DNA of 47,451 bases from an uncultured Lewinella sp. (GCA_913057725.1 CAJXOS010000038.1:1-47451); one strand, 5' to 3'. Shown: positions 25,198 through 34,444, numbered from the stretch's first letter. The notes: a model not told the origin generated them from the sequence alone. Numbers and translations are program-made.

Positions 25198-25719
25198 ATG
25201 AAAATTCGTCCAACTTCTTATCTCGTTTTGCTCCTTTTGGGTCTGTTAAGCTGGCAATGCTCCAGCATTAATTCTGCCTTTTCCACTCCTCCTACGAGTA
25301 CAACGCGTACGGGTTCAAGCACCTCGCAGGTGCGTCAAAATATTGCGGACTTCGCGATTTCGCAAGAAGGTGCTCGTTATAAATATGCTGGACGAACCCC
25401 TCGCACGGGCTTTGATTGTTCTGGTTTCACCTACTATGTTTTTGATAACTTCGGAGTAAATCTCACTCCCGTTTCACGGGCACAGGAAAATGAAGGCCGC
25501 AAAATTGATGTGCAGAATGCACAAACGGGCGACTTGCTGTTCTTCCGTAGGAGTAGAAGTGGAAATGTGTTTCACGTAGCCTTAGTGGTTAAAAATGAAC
25601 CCAATAATCTTACCGTCATCCATAGTACCTCTTCGCGTGGAGTAATAATGGAAAACATCCGCAATAGTTCCTATTGGAGTAGCAAAGTGACTACTGCTCG
25701 CGATGTTCTTGGACGCTAG
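25198..25719 (+). CDS. NlpC/P60 cell-wall hydrolase, probable lipoprotein
   Basis: A 173-residue exported C40-family peptidase, likely cutting gamma-D-glutamyl-diamino-acid bonds in peptidoglycan peptides. The N-terminal hydrophobic segment ends at C21 (LLSWQC), a probable but atypical lipobox because Q precedes the cysteine. A Ser/Thr-rich linker leads to the catalytic domain, with nucleophile C74 in GFDCSGFTYYVF, H126 in VFHVALVV and third polar residue H142 in VIHSTSSRGV. Length is minimal for the family and there is no accessory wall-binding domain. It follows the amidase gene by 86 bp on the same strand. Confidence 0.92.
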   Translation: MKIRPTSYLVLLLLGLLSWQCSSINSAFSTPPTSTTRTGSSTSQVRQNIADFAISQEGARYKYAGRTPRTGFDCSGFTYYVFDNFGVNLTPVSRAQENEGRKIDVQNAQTGDLLFFRRSRSGNVFHVALVVKNEPNNLTVIHSTSSRGVIMENIRNSSYWSSKVTTARDVLGR

Positions 25720-25731
25720 GTATCGAGTGAG

Positions 25732-25953
25732 ATTCGATATTTTTCGATCGAATTCAACGCGATATATATTTTTTATTTAGCTTTATCATTGGCATCAATG
25801 ATAACAAATCGTCTATTACCAGATAAGTAATAGTCTGGTCCTCCCTATTCCGATACAGCGCTCAGAAGTAATACCGATACTCCAATTGCTGTCTGCTTAA
25901 GAATACACTTGAATTAAGTAGGCTGATGATATTCGTGTGAGTTGTGCTTTAAC
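25732..25953. repeat. Cluster of small inverted repeats in the region before the histidine kinase
   Basis: Three perfect hairpins stand in this 253-bp gap: ATTCGAT-8-ATCGAAT (25732-25753), TTATCATTG-GCAT-CAATGATAA (25783-25804) and ACCAGA-10-TCTGGT (about 25819-25840). A weaker GTTGT/ACAAC pair lies just before the kinase start. None has a following T run on the plus strand, so these are not ordinary terminators. Confidence 0.5.
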
Positions 25954-25972
25954 AACTGCAAAATGCTAATCG

Positions 25973-28900
25973 ATGCAAGGGATTTCTAACTCCCAAGGGA
26001 ATGTGCCGATAGAAGGCTTACGGCTAGTAAATGAATTGCTAGACGCTGGGGATTTTCGGAAAAAACTTCCGTCTGCCTTGCGAGCTTTTAATGCTTTTGC
26101 TGGAGCGAATAGAACTTTTTTCCTGGAGTTTGCTCCCAATCGATTGAATGAGCTAGAGTTCTATTACCATCGAGTTCTAGAAGTAGATGCCGTCCATGTT
26201 AAAGAGCATCAAATCCCTGCGGAAGTAGTAGAGCAAGCTTTTGAGATCGCGCCAATGCTGCATGCTTTGCTTAAGGTGGCAGCAGCGGGTTCAGAAGCTG
26301 AACAGCCAACTGGTTCTTTTCCTACTTATATATTTGCAAACTCTTCTGAAGATCGAACGGTCACCGTCATGAAAGAAGAGCTTTCGTGTTGCCAGGTGTT
26401 TTCTAGAATGGAGGTTGATTTCGAGGCTTTTCTCTTGGTTCCCTTAGTATATCAAGCGCGCGTATGGGGAATGATATATTGTTTCGCGAATGAGCCTTAT
26501 ACTTGGCCTTCCTACAGTTTTAGTATTGGAGAGACCTTGGCTAAACTGATGGGGCGTTTGATTGCTAGTGAATATTGGGCTGAGCAAGCGCTAGCTAATG
26601 AGGATGTGATGCAGGCTAACTCGTCCAATTTCTACCCCGCGAACAAATTTATGCCTTCGCTCTCTGATATAGCTTCGAGTATATCTGAGCAGGAGTTTAT
26701 ACAAATACTGGTGACTACCTACCCAGATTGCCTGCTGGTAATAGATATAGAACACAACCAGGTAATCTTCTCGAGTAAAGAAAAGTTTGCTGGCTATAAT
26801 CTATTGGAAGAGGCGAGCCCCATGGAGCTATTTGCTCGGATCATCCACCCGGATCAAAGAGAGGAGAGCTTCAATAACTTCTTTCATCGATATCGACAGG
26901 CAAAAGATGATGAGATCCTGGAGAGCGAGTACTGCATTCTGCACCGAGATGGGCACTGGATATGGATACAAGAAAGGATACGTGTCTTTCAGCGATTCCC
27001 AGATGGACAAATCAAGCAATATCTGTCTGTCTTGATAGATATCACGGAGCGAAAGCAAAGTTCTATCAATTTACAGGAGAGTAAAGAGCGTTATCAGAAT
27101 TTCATTGAATATAGTGCAGAGGGAATTTGCTACCTGAATTGTGGAGTACCCATTCCATTGAATTTATCGCTAGAGGAGCAATGTGAAATGTATTTTGCTA
27201 ATGCCTTTATGGAAGAGTGTAATGAAGCGTTGGCGAGAAAGTATGAAGTGGATAGAGCGGAAGATTTGTTTGGGCGCCCTATATCGGAATTGCTCGAACT
27301 GAGGACTTTCGATTATACCCCAGAAGGCTTCCTGGCTTTCGCCCAAAATGGTTATCAGGTCAGAGACTTAGAGTCCAGAACACAGAGTAGTGATGGTCAG
27401 TGGCTCTACTTCATTAACCACGCGATAGGTGTTATTGAAAATGATCACCTAATAGGCATTTGGGGCGTTCAGCGCGATGTAACTGCGATTCGTGAGGCGG
27501 AGCAAGCACTAAAGGAAACCGAGCATCGATTGAGCTCTTTTGTAGATGACGCGCATCTGGGAATTTGGGAGTGGAATTGGGAGCAGGATCGAATTACCGT
27601 AAATGAGATCTTACTTGACATTTTGGGGCTTTCCGGTCGCCAACCGAGCTTTACAAAGAATCAATTTATTGCACTCATAGCAAAAGAAGACCGCAACGTT
27701 CTGCATAATGCCATGACTTATCATCTGGAGCATAAGACAGTAAACTATCAGGTAGATATTCGCATGGGTGCCGGAGTGGAAGAAATGCGTTGGGTGCAAC
27801 TGCATGGCCGCATGGTGGAGGAAATGGAGGATGGTAGTCCTAAGAGACTGATTGGAAGCCTGATAAATATCCATGAGAACAAGGTGTCAGAATTGCTTTT
27901 AGCAAAAGGCCAAGCCTTGCTCCATGCGGTTGTACACGCGATTCCCGATACTAAGTTCAGAGTTAGTAAAGCGGGAGAGATTCGAGCAATATATACCACA
28001 GACGAAGAGCAAACTAATCCAGGCTTAATGCGCAAGGCGGTTCTTGGAAAGAAGCTTGAGGAAGTATTTCCACTGCCGGTCGCAAAAGGATTGGAGTTTA
28101 ATGCCAAGCGGGCCTTGGAAGGGGCAGCACTGCAAACCTTCGAATTCGTCGACAATACACTGGCCGAAGGGCAGCGGTTCTACGAAGCACGAATTAATGC
28201 GATCAATGCCAACGAATATATCTTGATTTTAAGGGACATATCCGCAATCAAGACTACCGAAAAAGCACTGACAGAGCAGATACACGAAGTAGATCGGAAG
28301 AACCGTCAGTTGGAAGCTTACATTAGCTCCAATCTACAGCTTGAGAACTTTGCCTATATCGCTTCGCATGACTTGCGCGAACCTGCTCGCACCATGCGCA
28401 CCTTTAGTCAGTTCCTGAAAAAGCGAGCCGGTGATCAATTGGATGAGGACAGTAACATGTACCTCGACTTTATCATTTCAGGGGCGAATAGAATGAATCA
28501 GTTGATTCAAGACTTACTAACATATTCGCGTGTTAATACCGAGCCTTTTGAGCGAGAGAATATTCATCTCACCGAACTGCTCGCTGAGGTTCAAGACAAC
28601 TTAAAGAGTAGTATTGCCGAAAAGGAGGCGGTGATAGAGCAAGTCTCTTTACCGGATCAGATACAAGGTAGTACCACTCGGTTACAACAACTTTTTCAAA
28701 ACCTGATATCCAACGCCATTAAGTTCCACCAGCCTGATGTGCCTCCTAGGGTGGTTATATCAGCCAAGGATCTCAAAACACATTGGCAGTTTACTGTGGA
28801 AGACAATGGTATTGGCATTGACCCAGAGTTTCAGGATCAGGTTTTTGTGATCTTCAAGAAGTTACACAACAACCAGACTTATCAAGGTACAGGGATTGGA

Positions 28901-29002
28901 CTAGCCTTAGTGAAACGTATTGTAGGACAACATGACGGTGAGGTTTGGTTGGATTCCGCTTTGGGTAAAGGAACTCGAATCCACTTTACGCTACGTAAAT
29001 AA
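25973..29002 (+). CDS. Multi-PAS sensor histidine kinase
   Basis: A 1009-residue cytosolic hybrid-sensor type kinase without membrane segments. The N-terminal ~200 residues look GAF-like. PAS domains follow at about 240-360 (ending LSVLIDITERK), 370-510 (ending WGVQRDVTAIREAE), 515-640 (LGIWEWNWEQDRITVNE ... GSLINIHENK) and 645-765. A coiled linker leads to a HisKA domain with phospho-acceptor H799 in YIASHDLREP, then a HATPase domain with N914 (NLISNAIKF), DNGIG at 944-948 and GTGIGLA at 972-978. No receiver domain is fused and no response regulator is encoded nearby, so its partner is elsewhere. The signal is unknown; several PAS modules suggest more than one input. Confidence 0.93.
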   Translation: MQGISNSQGNVPIEGLRLVNELLDAGDFRKKLPSALRAFNAFAGANRTFFLEFAPNRLNELEFYYHRVLEVDAVHVKEHQIPAEVVEQAFEIAPMLHALLKVAAAGSEAEQPTGSFPTYIFANSSEDRTVTVMKEELSCCQVFSRMEVDFEAFLLVPLVYQARVWGMIYCFANEPYTWPSYSFSIGETLAKLMGRLIASEYWAEQALANEDVMQANSSNFYPANKFMPSLSDIASSISEQEFIQILVTTYPDCLLVIDIEHNQVIFSSKEKFAGYNLLEEASPMELFARIIHPDQREESFNNFFHRYRQAKDDEILESEYCILHRDGHWIWIQERIRVFQRFPDGQIKQYLSVLIDITERKQSSINLQESKERYQNFIEYSAEGICYLNCGVPIPLNLSLEEQCEMYFANAFMEECNEALARKYEVDRAEDLFGRPISELLELRTFDYTPEGFLAFAQNGYQVRDLESRTQSSDGQWLYFINHAIGVIENDHLIGIWGVQRDVTAIREAEQALKETEHRLSSFVDDAHLGIWEWNWEQDRITVNEILLDILGLSGRQPSFTKNQFIALIAKEDRNVLHNAMTYHLEHKTVNYQVDIRMGAGVEEMRWVQLHGRMVEEMEDGSPKRLIGSLINIHENKVSELLLAKGQALLHAVVHAIPDTKFRVSKAGEIRAIYTTDEEQTNPGLMRKAVLGKKLEEVFPLPVAKGLEFNAKRALEGAALQTFEFVDNTLAEGQRFYEARINAINANEYILILRDISAIKTTEKALTEQIHEVDRKNRQLEAYISSNLQLENFAYIASHDLREPARTMRTFSQFLKKRAGDQLDEDSNMYLDFIISGANRMNQLIQDLLTYSRVNTEPFERENIHLTELLAEVQDNLKSSIAEKEAVIEQVSLPDQIQGSTTRLQQLFQNLISNAIKFHQPDVPPRVVISAKDLKTHWQFTVEDNGIGIDPEFQDQVFVIFKKLHNNQTYQGTGIGLALVKRIVGQHDGEVWLDSALGKGTRIHFTLRK

Positions 29003-29033
29003 TTTCTGGTAGTATTAAACGCATCAATATAGT

Positions 29034-29420
29034 ATGAAGGAGCAATTTCAGCGTCAATTTGCAGTGGTAGCCAGTGCTTACCTGGAATACCTTGAAAAAG
29101 CTGACTTAAGTGGTTTGTTAAGCTTGTTTGCTCCAGAAGCAGAGGTGCTTTCTCCTTTGTACGGTCGACAGTCGGCAACCGACTTTTATCAAAAGCTCTT
29201 CGCGGATACCAATCAGTCAGTTCTTACACCAAAAGACACGCTTGTAAATGCTGATGCAGGCACAGGCTGTATTTTCTTCACGTATTCTTGGACATTGGCT
29301 AATGGGGAGGTAGTTGGTTTTGATGTAATCGACTATGTAAAACTTGACAAAGCAGGGCAAATTACCTTTCTCCAAATCGTTTACGATACCGTCCAGTCTC
29401 GGCCTGCTTGGGAGAAATAA
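29034..29420 (+). CDS. SnoaL/NTF2-like protein
   Basis: A 128-residue cytosolic protein with the fold signature of the SnoaL-like/nuclear transport factor 2 superfamily. It has an N-terminal helix pair (VASAYLEYLEKADLSGLLSLFAPEAEVLSPLYG) written here as one helix plus turn, a FYQKLFAD helix, and long C-terminal strands FFTYSWTLANGEVVGFDVIDYV and ITFLQIVYDT. These small proteins bind hydrophobic ligands or act as isomerases or hydrolases; no catalytic pair can be assigned. It lies 31 bp after the histidine kinase and could be co-transcribed with it. Confidence 0.82.
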   Translation: MKEQFQRQFAVVASAYLEYLEKADLSGLLSLFAPEAEVLSPLYGRQSATDFYQKLFADTNQSVLTPKDTLVNADAGTGCIFFTYSWTLANGEVVGFDVIDYVKLDKAGQITFLQIVYDTVQSRPAWEK

Positions 29421-29424
29421 AAAA

Positions 29425-29460
29425 GCCGAAAGAACACTATCGTTCTTCCGGCCTTTCTTC
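29425..29460. terminator. Bidirectional terminator between SnoaL-like gene and glyS
   Basis: GCCGAAAGAAC (29425-29435) pairs with GTTCTTCCGGC (29442-29452) with one mismatch and a 6-nt loop. T-rich sequence follows on both strands (CTTTCTTCTTT on plus, TTTTTTATTT on minus). Confidence 0.8.
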
Positions 29461-29477
29461 TTTATTGTCGTTCGTTA

Positions 29478-31025
29478 CTAAGCAAATAAGGTGCTCATGT
29501 CCGTACGTTCGCGCACGATAGCAGCTACTTTGTCAATAGCCACGCGCTCCTGCTTGAGGGTGTCGCGATCACGTAGGGTAACGGTATTGTCTTCCAATGT
29601 GTCAAAGTCGATAGTGATACAGAACGGTGTACCAATTGCATCCTGACGACGGTATAGCTTACCAATTGCACCTGTATCATCATACTGGCAGTGGCAAGAT
29701 AGTTTCAACTCATCGAACAAGCCTTTAGCCTTCTCTACCAACTCTGGGTTAGTCCGCTTAAGTGGCATGATAGCAGCTTTGATCGGAGCCAACGCAGGGT
29801 GGAACTTCAGTACATCACGGCGGTTATTTTCATCATCTTGACCAGGTACTTGCTCGTTGATCAATGCATTACTCATTGTTGCCAGGAACATCCGATCACA
29901 ACCGATTGAGGTTTCCAGTACGTATGGTACGTAGCTTTCCTTAGTCGCTGGATCAAAGTACATCAACTTCTTGCTTGAAAGCTCTTGGTGGCTACTCAAG
30001 TCAAAGTCGGTACGTGAGTGAATACCCTCCAGTTCTTTGAAACCAAATGGGAACTGGAACTGGATGTCAACTGCGGCATCAGCGTAGTGAGCTAAGTTAT
30101 CATGATCGTGGAAACGTAGCTTTTCTGCTGGCGTACCTAGGGCTTTGTGCCAATTCAGACGAACTTCTTTCCAGTAGTCATACCACTTTTTCTGTGTACC
30201 CGGTTGAATGAAGAATTGCATCTCCATTTGCTCAAATTCGCGCATACGGAAAATGAACTGGCGAGCAACGATCTCATTACGGAAGGCCTTACCAATCTGA
30301 GCGATACCAAATGGTAGTTTCTGACGGGTAGTCTTCTGAACGTTCAAGAAGTTTACGAAGATACCTTGAGCCGTTTCTGGGCGTAGGTACAGCTTACCTT
30401 CTTCACCAGCAATGTTACCCAACTGGGTATGGAACATCAGGTTGAACTGACGTACATCTGTCCAGTTGCGAGAACCACCTTCTGGATCAGCAATCTGTAG
30501 ATCTTCGATGATTTGCTTGAGCTCAGCCATGTCGTTGTTGGTCATAGCTGTAGCCAAGCGCTTAGCTACCTCATCAATCTGCGCCTGATAACCCTTCACA
30601 CGCTCGTTGGTGCTGCGGAACATGGCTTCGTCGAAGTCGTCGAAACGCTTACGCGCACGCGCTACTTCTTTGTTAATCTTACCTTCAATCTTATCCATGT
30701 AATCTTCGATAAGAACATCCGCGCGGTAGCGCTTCTTGCTGTCCTTATTGTCGATCAAAGGATCATTAAAGGCATCAACGTGACCAGAAGCTTTCCATGT
30801 CTTAGGGTGCATGAAGATAGCAGCATCGATACCTACGATGTTGTCGTGCATCTGCACCATTGCCTTCCACCAATAGTCTTTGATGTTGTTCTTGAGCAAA
30901 GAACCATAGGGGCCGTAATCATATACCGCGCTTAATCCATCATAGATTTCGCTGGACTGATAGATGAAACCATATTCTTTGCAGTGCGCGACTAGCGCCT
31001 TGAACTTATCATTTTGTTGTGCCAT
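29478..31025 (-). CDS. glyS: Glycyl-tRNA synthetase, dimeric single-chain type
   Basis: Charges tRNA-Gly in the cytosol. The 515-residue class II enzyme is the alpha2 form found in eukaryotes, archaea and some bacteria, not the E. coli alpha2beta2 form. The N-terminus has SSEIYDGLSAVYDYGPYGSL and HPKTWKASGHVDAF. The class II core has LRPETAQGIFVNF, FGIAQIGKAFRNEI (motif 2) and FRMREFEQMEMQFF. VLETSIGCDRMFLA is motif 3. The anticodon-binding domain covers the last ~100 residues (HPALAPIKAAIMPL ... ITIDFDTLEDNTVTLRDRDT). Unlike ileS it shows no leader peptide or attenuator in its short 5' UTR. Confidence 0.97.
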   Translation of the reverse strand: MAQQNDKFKALVAHCKEYGFIYQSSEIYDGLSAVYDYGPYGSLLKNNIKDYWWKAMVQMHDNIVGIDAAIFMHPKTWKASGHVDAFNDPLIDNKDSKKRYRADVLIEDYMDKIEGKINKEVARARKRFDDFDEAMFRSTNERVKGYQAQIDEVAKRLATAMTNNDMAELKQIIEDLQIADPEGGSRNWTDVRQFNLMFHTQLGNIAGEEGKLYLRPETAQGIFVNFLNVQKTTRQKLPFGIAQIGKAFRNEIVARQFIFRMREFEQMEMQFFIQPGTQKKWYDYWKEVRLNWHKALGTPAEKLRFHDHDNLAHYADAAVDIQFQFPFGFKELEGIHSRTDFDLSSHQELSSKKLMYFDPATKESYVPYVLETSIGCDRMFLATMSNALINEQVPGQDDENNRRDVLKFHPALAPIKAAIMPLKRTNPELVEKAKGLFDELKLSCHCQYDDTGAIGKLYRRQDAIGTPFCITIDFDTLEDNTVTLRDRDTLKQERVAIDKVAAIVRERTDMSTLFA

Positions 31026-31065
31026 CTTCTTTTACTTTTGGCCATACGTTTCTTTACAGAAGGCG

Positions 31066-31073
31066 CAAAGATA
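31066..31073 (-). promoter_or_regulatory. -7 element of glyS
   Basis: On the minus strand TATCTTTG matches TAnnTTTG exactly, 40 bp before the glyS start. No -33 TTG stands at the ideal distance. Confidence 0.55.
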
Positions 31074-31336
31074 AGAAGATAGTTCCTTTAAGGGGCTTAG
31101 AAATGCAGAAGTAAAACGAAAGAATAGCTTCCCTTGGGTAGAAAAAGATGCAGCGGCCGCAAATTGGACAATAGCAGCTCCTGGGAAAGGGGCTATCTGA
31201 AAAGAATCTACTAACTTGGGTAGCGTATTTGTGCGGACAGTTTACCTACTTCCACCTGCTAGCACTCGACCAGATGCTAAGCTCGTATTGTACCTTGTAG
31301 GTAAATCGAAAGAAAAACGATAAACCCAACTCTATC
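31074..31336. other. Remainder of the divergent region between glyS and the polyferredoxin gene
   Basis: No gene or tRNA is seen. An imperfect hairpin ATAGCAGCTCC-TGGGAAA-GGGGCTAT lies at about 31169-31194. TACCTTGT (31291-31298), 39 bp before the polyferredoxin gene, resembles but does not match the -7 element. Confidence 0.35.
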
Positions 31337-33343
31337 ATGTCAGGTCAAAACCATGATATTAATACCACCCAGTATATTGGGATTGGTCTTTTTGTACTTG
31401 CGCTTGCGGTCTTTGTAGGCTCTCTAACTTTTAGTCATTACGAACTTAATTTAGACGCTGTCAAATCCAGCCTGAACAACGACTACCATTATGGCTTCGT
31501 TGAGCAGAATGCCGATATGATGGTAGGCCAAACCTACGGCAGCAGTTTTGCCTTCATTGATGCTTTTGGTGAGCTAATGGCAAAAGTGCAAACTGATATC
31601 AAGATGGATGTCACGGAGGTGCGCGGCTTAACCAAGAACGATGGAGAATATTGGAGCTCTCTTTTACAAGATTGGCAACTCTCGGGGCTGACCTTCCCGG
31701 TTACCAAAGCTTCAAGTACTGGGCTGCTACCTGGCAATAGCTGGTTGTTTTTCTTTTTGAGTATTGTGCTAGGGGTGATTGGTGCGCTAATGTATATCAT
31801 GCCTAAGCGACGGTTTCATCCAGGAATTAAGAATCACCACATCTTTCACAGCAGTCTACACAACCGAGGATGGTTAGGTATTGCGGCAGGTGTGTTTCTA
31901 ATTGGCTTCTACATATTGCTCTATTTCTATCCGGAGCATATGGTCAATTGGATTATTATGGTAGACCCCATCAGTATGGCTCTAAATGGAGGGCCGGCTA
32001 GTAATTGGTTCCTGTACGGTTTCCTTTACACTATTGCCATTCTGGTAATGGGCGTTCGAATGATCATCAAGTATCGCCATAATCGCTACCAGATGATTCG
32101 TACCGGTTCGGTGATGTTTTTCCAGACAACATTCGCATTCTTGCTCCCAGAGATCATGTCGGCCTTGAATCAGCCGAGCATGGATTTGAAGAACATCTGG
32201 CCATTGAACTACTCCTTCTTCTTTGACTATAACCTTAACAGTCTTACCAGCTCGGGTTCTTTCGGATTGTTCTTGCTGTTTTGGGGTATTATCCTCTTCA
32301 CGGTAGGGGTTCCGGTACTGACTTATTTCTATGGTAAGCGCTGGTATTGTTCTTGGGTTTGTGGTTGTGGTGGCCTAGCGGAAACACTAGGTGATCCTTA
32401 CCGTCAACTCAGTGATAAGTCAGAGCAGGCTTGGCATATTGAACGCTGGATTATTCATGCCGTATTGGTATTTGCTGTTGTGATGACTGTCATTGTGGTA
32501 TACAGCTATGTGCCACTTGCTACTGAGGCAGAGGGCTGGGTAAACAAGACTAACTTCATTTATTTGATTTCCGCGCTGCTCATTGTAATTCCAACGTATG
32601 TTTTTGTGCGCAATGAGCGAGTAAAGATTTTTAAGCGCTCTACCATGTGGCTCATGTGGGCTGCGGCGCTAGGAGTGATCATCTTGGCGAATTATAACCA
32701 CTTTGTGCTAGAGAATTATAAGGCAACGATCAAGATTAATCGCTATTTGCTAATTGGCATTGCTGCGGCAGTCATTGGTACTCTGGTGATCTTGCACCGT
32801 CGTCAGCAAAAGGCGGCAAATCCTCGTAAAGTTTATACCATTGCATTAGTGTTTTTCGGTGCTATCGCCGGATGGCAGTTGATGGCTTTGGGCGACGGCG
32901 GCAAGACAATCGCTACTTTCACGCACTACGATGTACGTACCATCTACGGGTTCTCGATTAGCTCCATTTTCGCAGGAGTTGTTGGTACCGGTTTTTATCC
33001 ACTTATGGGTAACCGCGTATGGTGTCGTTTTGGATGCCCACTAGCAGGCTACCTTGGATTGGTGCAGCGTATCAAGTCTCGTTTTCGTATCACTACTAAT
33101 GGCAGCCAGTGTATCTCCTGTGGAAACTGCTCTACTTATTGTGAGATGGGTATCGACGTTCGCTCTTACGCTCAACGTGGACAAGATATCGTCCGTTCTT
33201 CTTGTGTAGGTTGTGGTATTTGTTCCGCAGTTTGTCCTCGTGGTGTACTTCGATTGGAGAACGGCACTGTTGATATTGATCAGCGTGCGGATGTACAGCG
33301 TGCACTGCACATTGGAAACGGGGGAGTACAATTGCTAGGATAA
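31337..33343 (+). CDS. Membrane-bound NapH/NosR-like polyferredoxin
   Basis: A 668-residue integral membrane iron-sulfur protein with ~10 hydrophobic segments. A periplasmic-looking loop (~35-130) follows the first helix. Two NapH/NosR-type motifs stand at membrane boundaries: WYCSWVCGC (C338, C342, C344) and WCRFGCP (C563, C567). The C-terminus carries two 4Fe-4S ferredoxin clusters: CISCGNCSTYC (C592, C595, C598, C602) and CVGCGICSAVC (C623, C626, C629, C633). The family moves electrons between the quinone pool and cytosolic or periplasmic acceptors. Here there is no nitrate, nitrous oxide or Rnf gene nearby, so donor and acceptor are unknown. Similar stand-alone genes occur in other Bacteroidota (from general knowledge). 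Confidence 0.88.
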   Translation: MSGQNHDINTTQYIGIGLFVLALAVFVGSLTFSHYELNLDAVKSSLNNDYHYGFVEQNADMMVGQTYGSSFAFIDAFGELMAKVQTDIKMDVTEVRGLTKNDGEYWSSLLQDWQLSGLTFPVTKASSTGLLPGNSWLFFFLSIVLGVIGALMYIMPKRRFHPGIKNHHIFHSSLHNRGWLGIAAGVFLIGFYILLYFYPEHMVNWIIMVDPISMALNGGPASNWFLYGFLYTIAILVMGVRMIIKYRHNRYQMIRTGSVMFFQTTFAFLLPEIMSALNQPSMDLKNIWPLNYSFFFDYNLNSLTSSGSFGLFLLFWGIILFTVGVPVLTYFYGKRWYCSWVCGCGGLAETLGDPYRQLSDKSEQAWHIERWIIHAVLVFAVVMTVIVVYSYVPLATEAEGWVNKTNFIYLISALLIVIPTYVFVRNERVKIFKRSTMWLMWAAALGVIILANYNHFVLENYKATIKINRYLLIGIAAAVIGTLVILHRRQQKAANPRKVYTIALVFFGAIAGWQLMALGDGGKTIATFTHYDVRTIYGFSISSIFAGVVGTGFYPLMGNRVWCRFGCPLAGYLGLVQRIKSRFRITTNGSQCISCGNCSTYCEMGIDVRSYAQRGQDIVRSSCVGCGICSAVCPRGVLRLENGTVDIDQRADVQRALHIGNGGVQLLG

Positions 33344-33367
33344 AGCAAGGCCTCTAAGAAATAATTG

Positions 33368-33412
33368 CAGCCCGATCATTCCGATTCTATTGGAGTATCG
33401 GGCTGTTTGCTT
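33368..33412 (+). terminator. Terminator after polyferredoxin gene, overlapping the opposing gene
   Basis: CAGCCCGAT (33368-33376) pairs with ATCGGGCTG (33397-33405), and the inner ATTCCGAT/ATTGGAGT adds eight pairs with two wobbles. TTTGCTTTT follows. The hairpin covers the last codons of the convergent gene at 33376-33738. Confidence 0.75.
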
Positions 33413-33738
33413 TTCCAGATATGGATGCCAATCGAGACTGAATATAGAACAGCTATTAGCCACCAAACGAGATGAAGGCCAGTAGTGCCTTTACTTTGAT
33501 AGTCTAGTGCAACCACAACGGCACCAGCGGCATTGAACCCCATTACGAGTAGATTTACCCAAAGCGTGGTTCCATTCGAAAAACGCACCAAAGCTAAATT
33601 CCCCAAGCCGAGTAGTAGAAAAAGAATAGCCTGAACAGTTTGCCCGTCTCCATAGAAACCGAAGCTACTTAGCAGGAACAATGCTGCTCCCAGAATGAAA
33701 TTCATTTTCGGTAAACGCTCCTTTAATTTGTTCCGCAT
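33376..33738 (-). CDS. Small four-helix membrane protein
   Basis: A 120-residue hydrophobic protein with four predicted transmembrane helices (FILGAALFLLSSFGFYG, AILFLLLGLGNLALVRF, LWVNLLVMGFNAAGAVVVAL and LVWWLIAVLYSVSIGIHIW). A short polar tail ends at the stop. No family is recognised; the layout resembles unassigned small inner-membrane proteins. The start could also be Met12 (33705). It is divergent from the lipoprotein gene, with only 15 bp between the two possible start codons, so their promoters must overlap coding sequence or each other. Confidence 0.72.
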   Translation of the reverse strand: MRNKLKERLPKMNFILGAALFLLSSFGFYGDGQTVQAILFLLLGLGNLALVRFSNGTTLWVNLLVMGFNAAGAVVVALDYQSKGTTGLHLVWWLIAVLYSVSIGIHIWKSKQPDTPIESE

Positions 33739-33753
33739 CCTCCCTACCTTGTG

Positions 33754-34431
33754 ATGATTAAAAAATTACGAGCTCCGATGAGATACACGCTTAGTTTATT
33801 GCTACTCAATCTATTTTTCATTGCCTGTACGACTAGTACAAATAAGGATGATGCCACCGAAGATACAGGAAATCAAGTAACGGAGACGGTCGCTGCTCCT
33901 GACTTCAGCATTAAACCAGGTGTTGGAATCGGAGTGTTAAATGGAGAAATGGACCGGGCTTCCCTTGAAGAGGCACTTGGAAAAGATCAGGTAACAGAGC
34001 GTGATTTTTACCTGGGAGAAGGGGAATCCGCCCCAGGTTTGGCCTTGTATACTGATAGCCCGGAAGAGGTAGAAGTGCTACTCGATAATGATGGTTTTGT
34101 GATCCTCTATCGCTTGGCACAAAAAGACAGTAAGTGGGCTACGACGGGAGGAGTTAAGGTTGGTGCTACCATCCAAGAACTGCAAGCAGCCAACGGACAA
34201 GCGTTTAAATTCACGGGTTTTGATTGGGATTATGGTGGAACCGTAACCAATTGGAATGGTGGGACGTTTGATGGGAAAGACTTCTTAGTTGTACTTGGGT
34301 ACAATTACGATGGTCCACAAATGAGCGAAGAAGATATATCGGTTTTGGTAGGAGATCAAGATGTGATGTCAGACCATCCCGCAGCAGAAAAATATGAGAT
34401 TGCGGTAGTAGAGATTATGCAACGATACTAG
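33754..34431 (+). CDS. Hypothetical lipoprotein
   Basis: A ~225-residue exported protein with a lipoprotein signal ending at the cysteine of LFFIACTTS, followed by an Asp/Thr/Glu-rich linker. The rest is a globular domain of mixed alpha/beta character with a Gly-rich core (PGVGIGVLNG; VKVGATIQELQAANGQ; WDYGGTVTNWNGG). The VGATIQEL and LEEALGKD segments look like the small repeated modules of SmpA/BamE-type or DUF-type periplasmic proteins, but I do not recognise a specific family. The start may be GTG 33751, ATG 33754 or ATG 33778; all keep the signal peptide. The next gene starts 14 bp after its stop, suggesting an operon. Confidence 0.75.
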   Translation: MIKKLRAPMRYTLSLLLLNLFFIACTTSTNKDDATEDTGNQVTETVAAPDFSIKPGVGIGVLNGEMDRASLEEALGKDQVTERDFYLGEGESAPGLALYTDSPEEVEVLLDNDGFVILYRLAQKDSKWATTGGVKVGATIQELQAANGQAFKFTGFDWDYGGTVTNWNGGTFDGKDFLVVLGYNYDGPQMSEEDISVLVGDQDVMSDHPAAEKYEIAVVEIMQRY

Positions 34432-34444
34432 TTGGGAGTTGGGT

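Noticed and set aside
31026..31066. Possible leader peptide upstream of glyS
   Set aside because: The 5' UTR is only ~35 nt, with no Gly-rich ORF and no terminator hairpin.
31169..31194. Possible tRNA or structured RNA between glyS and the polyferredoxin gene
   Set aside because: Only an imperfect hairpin; no cloverleaf, anticodon arm or CCA end could be drawn.
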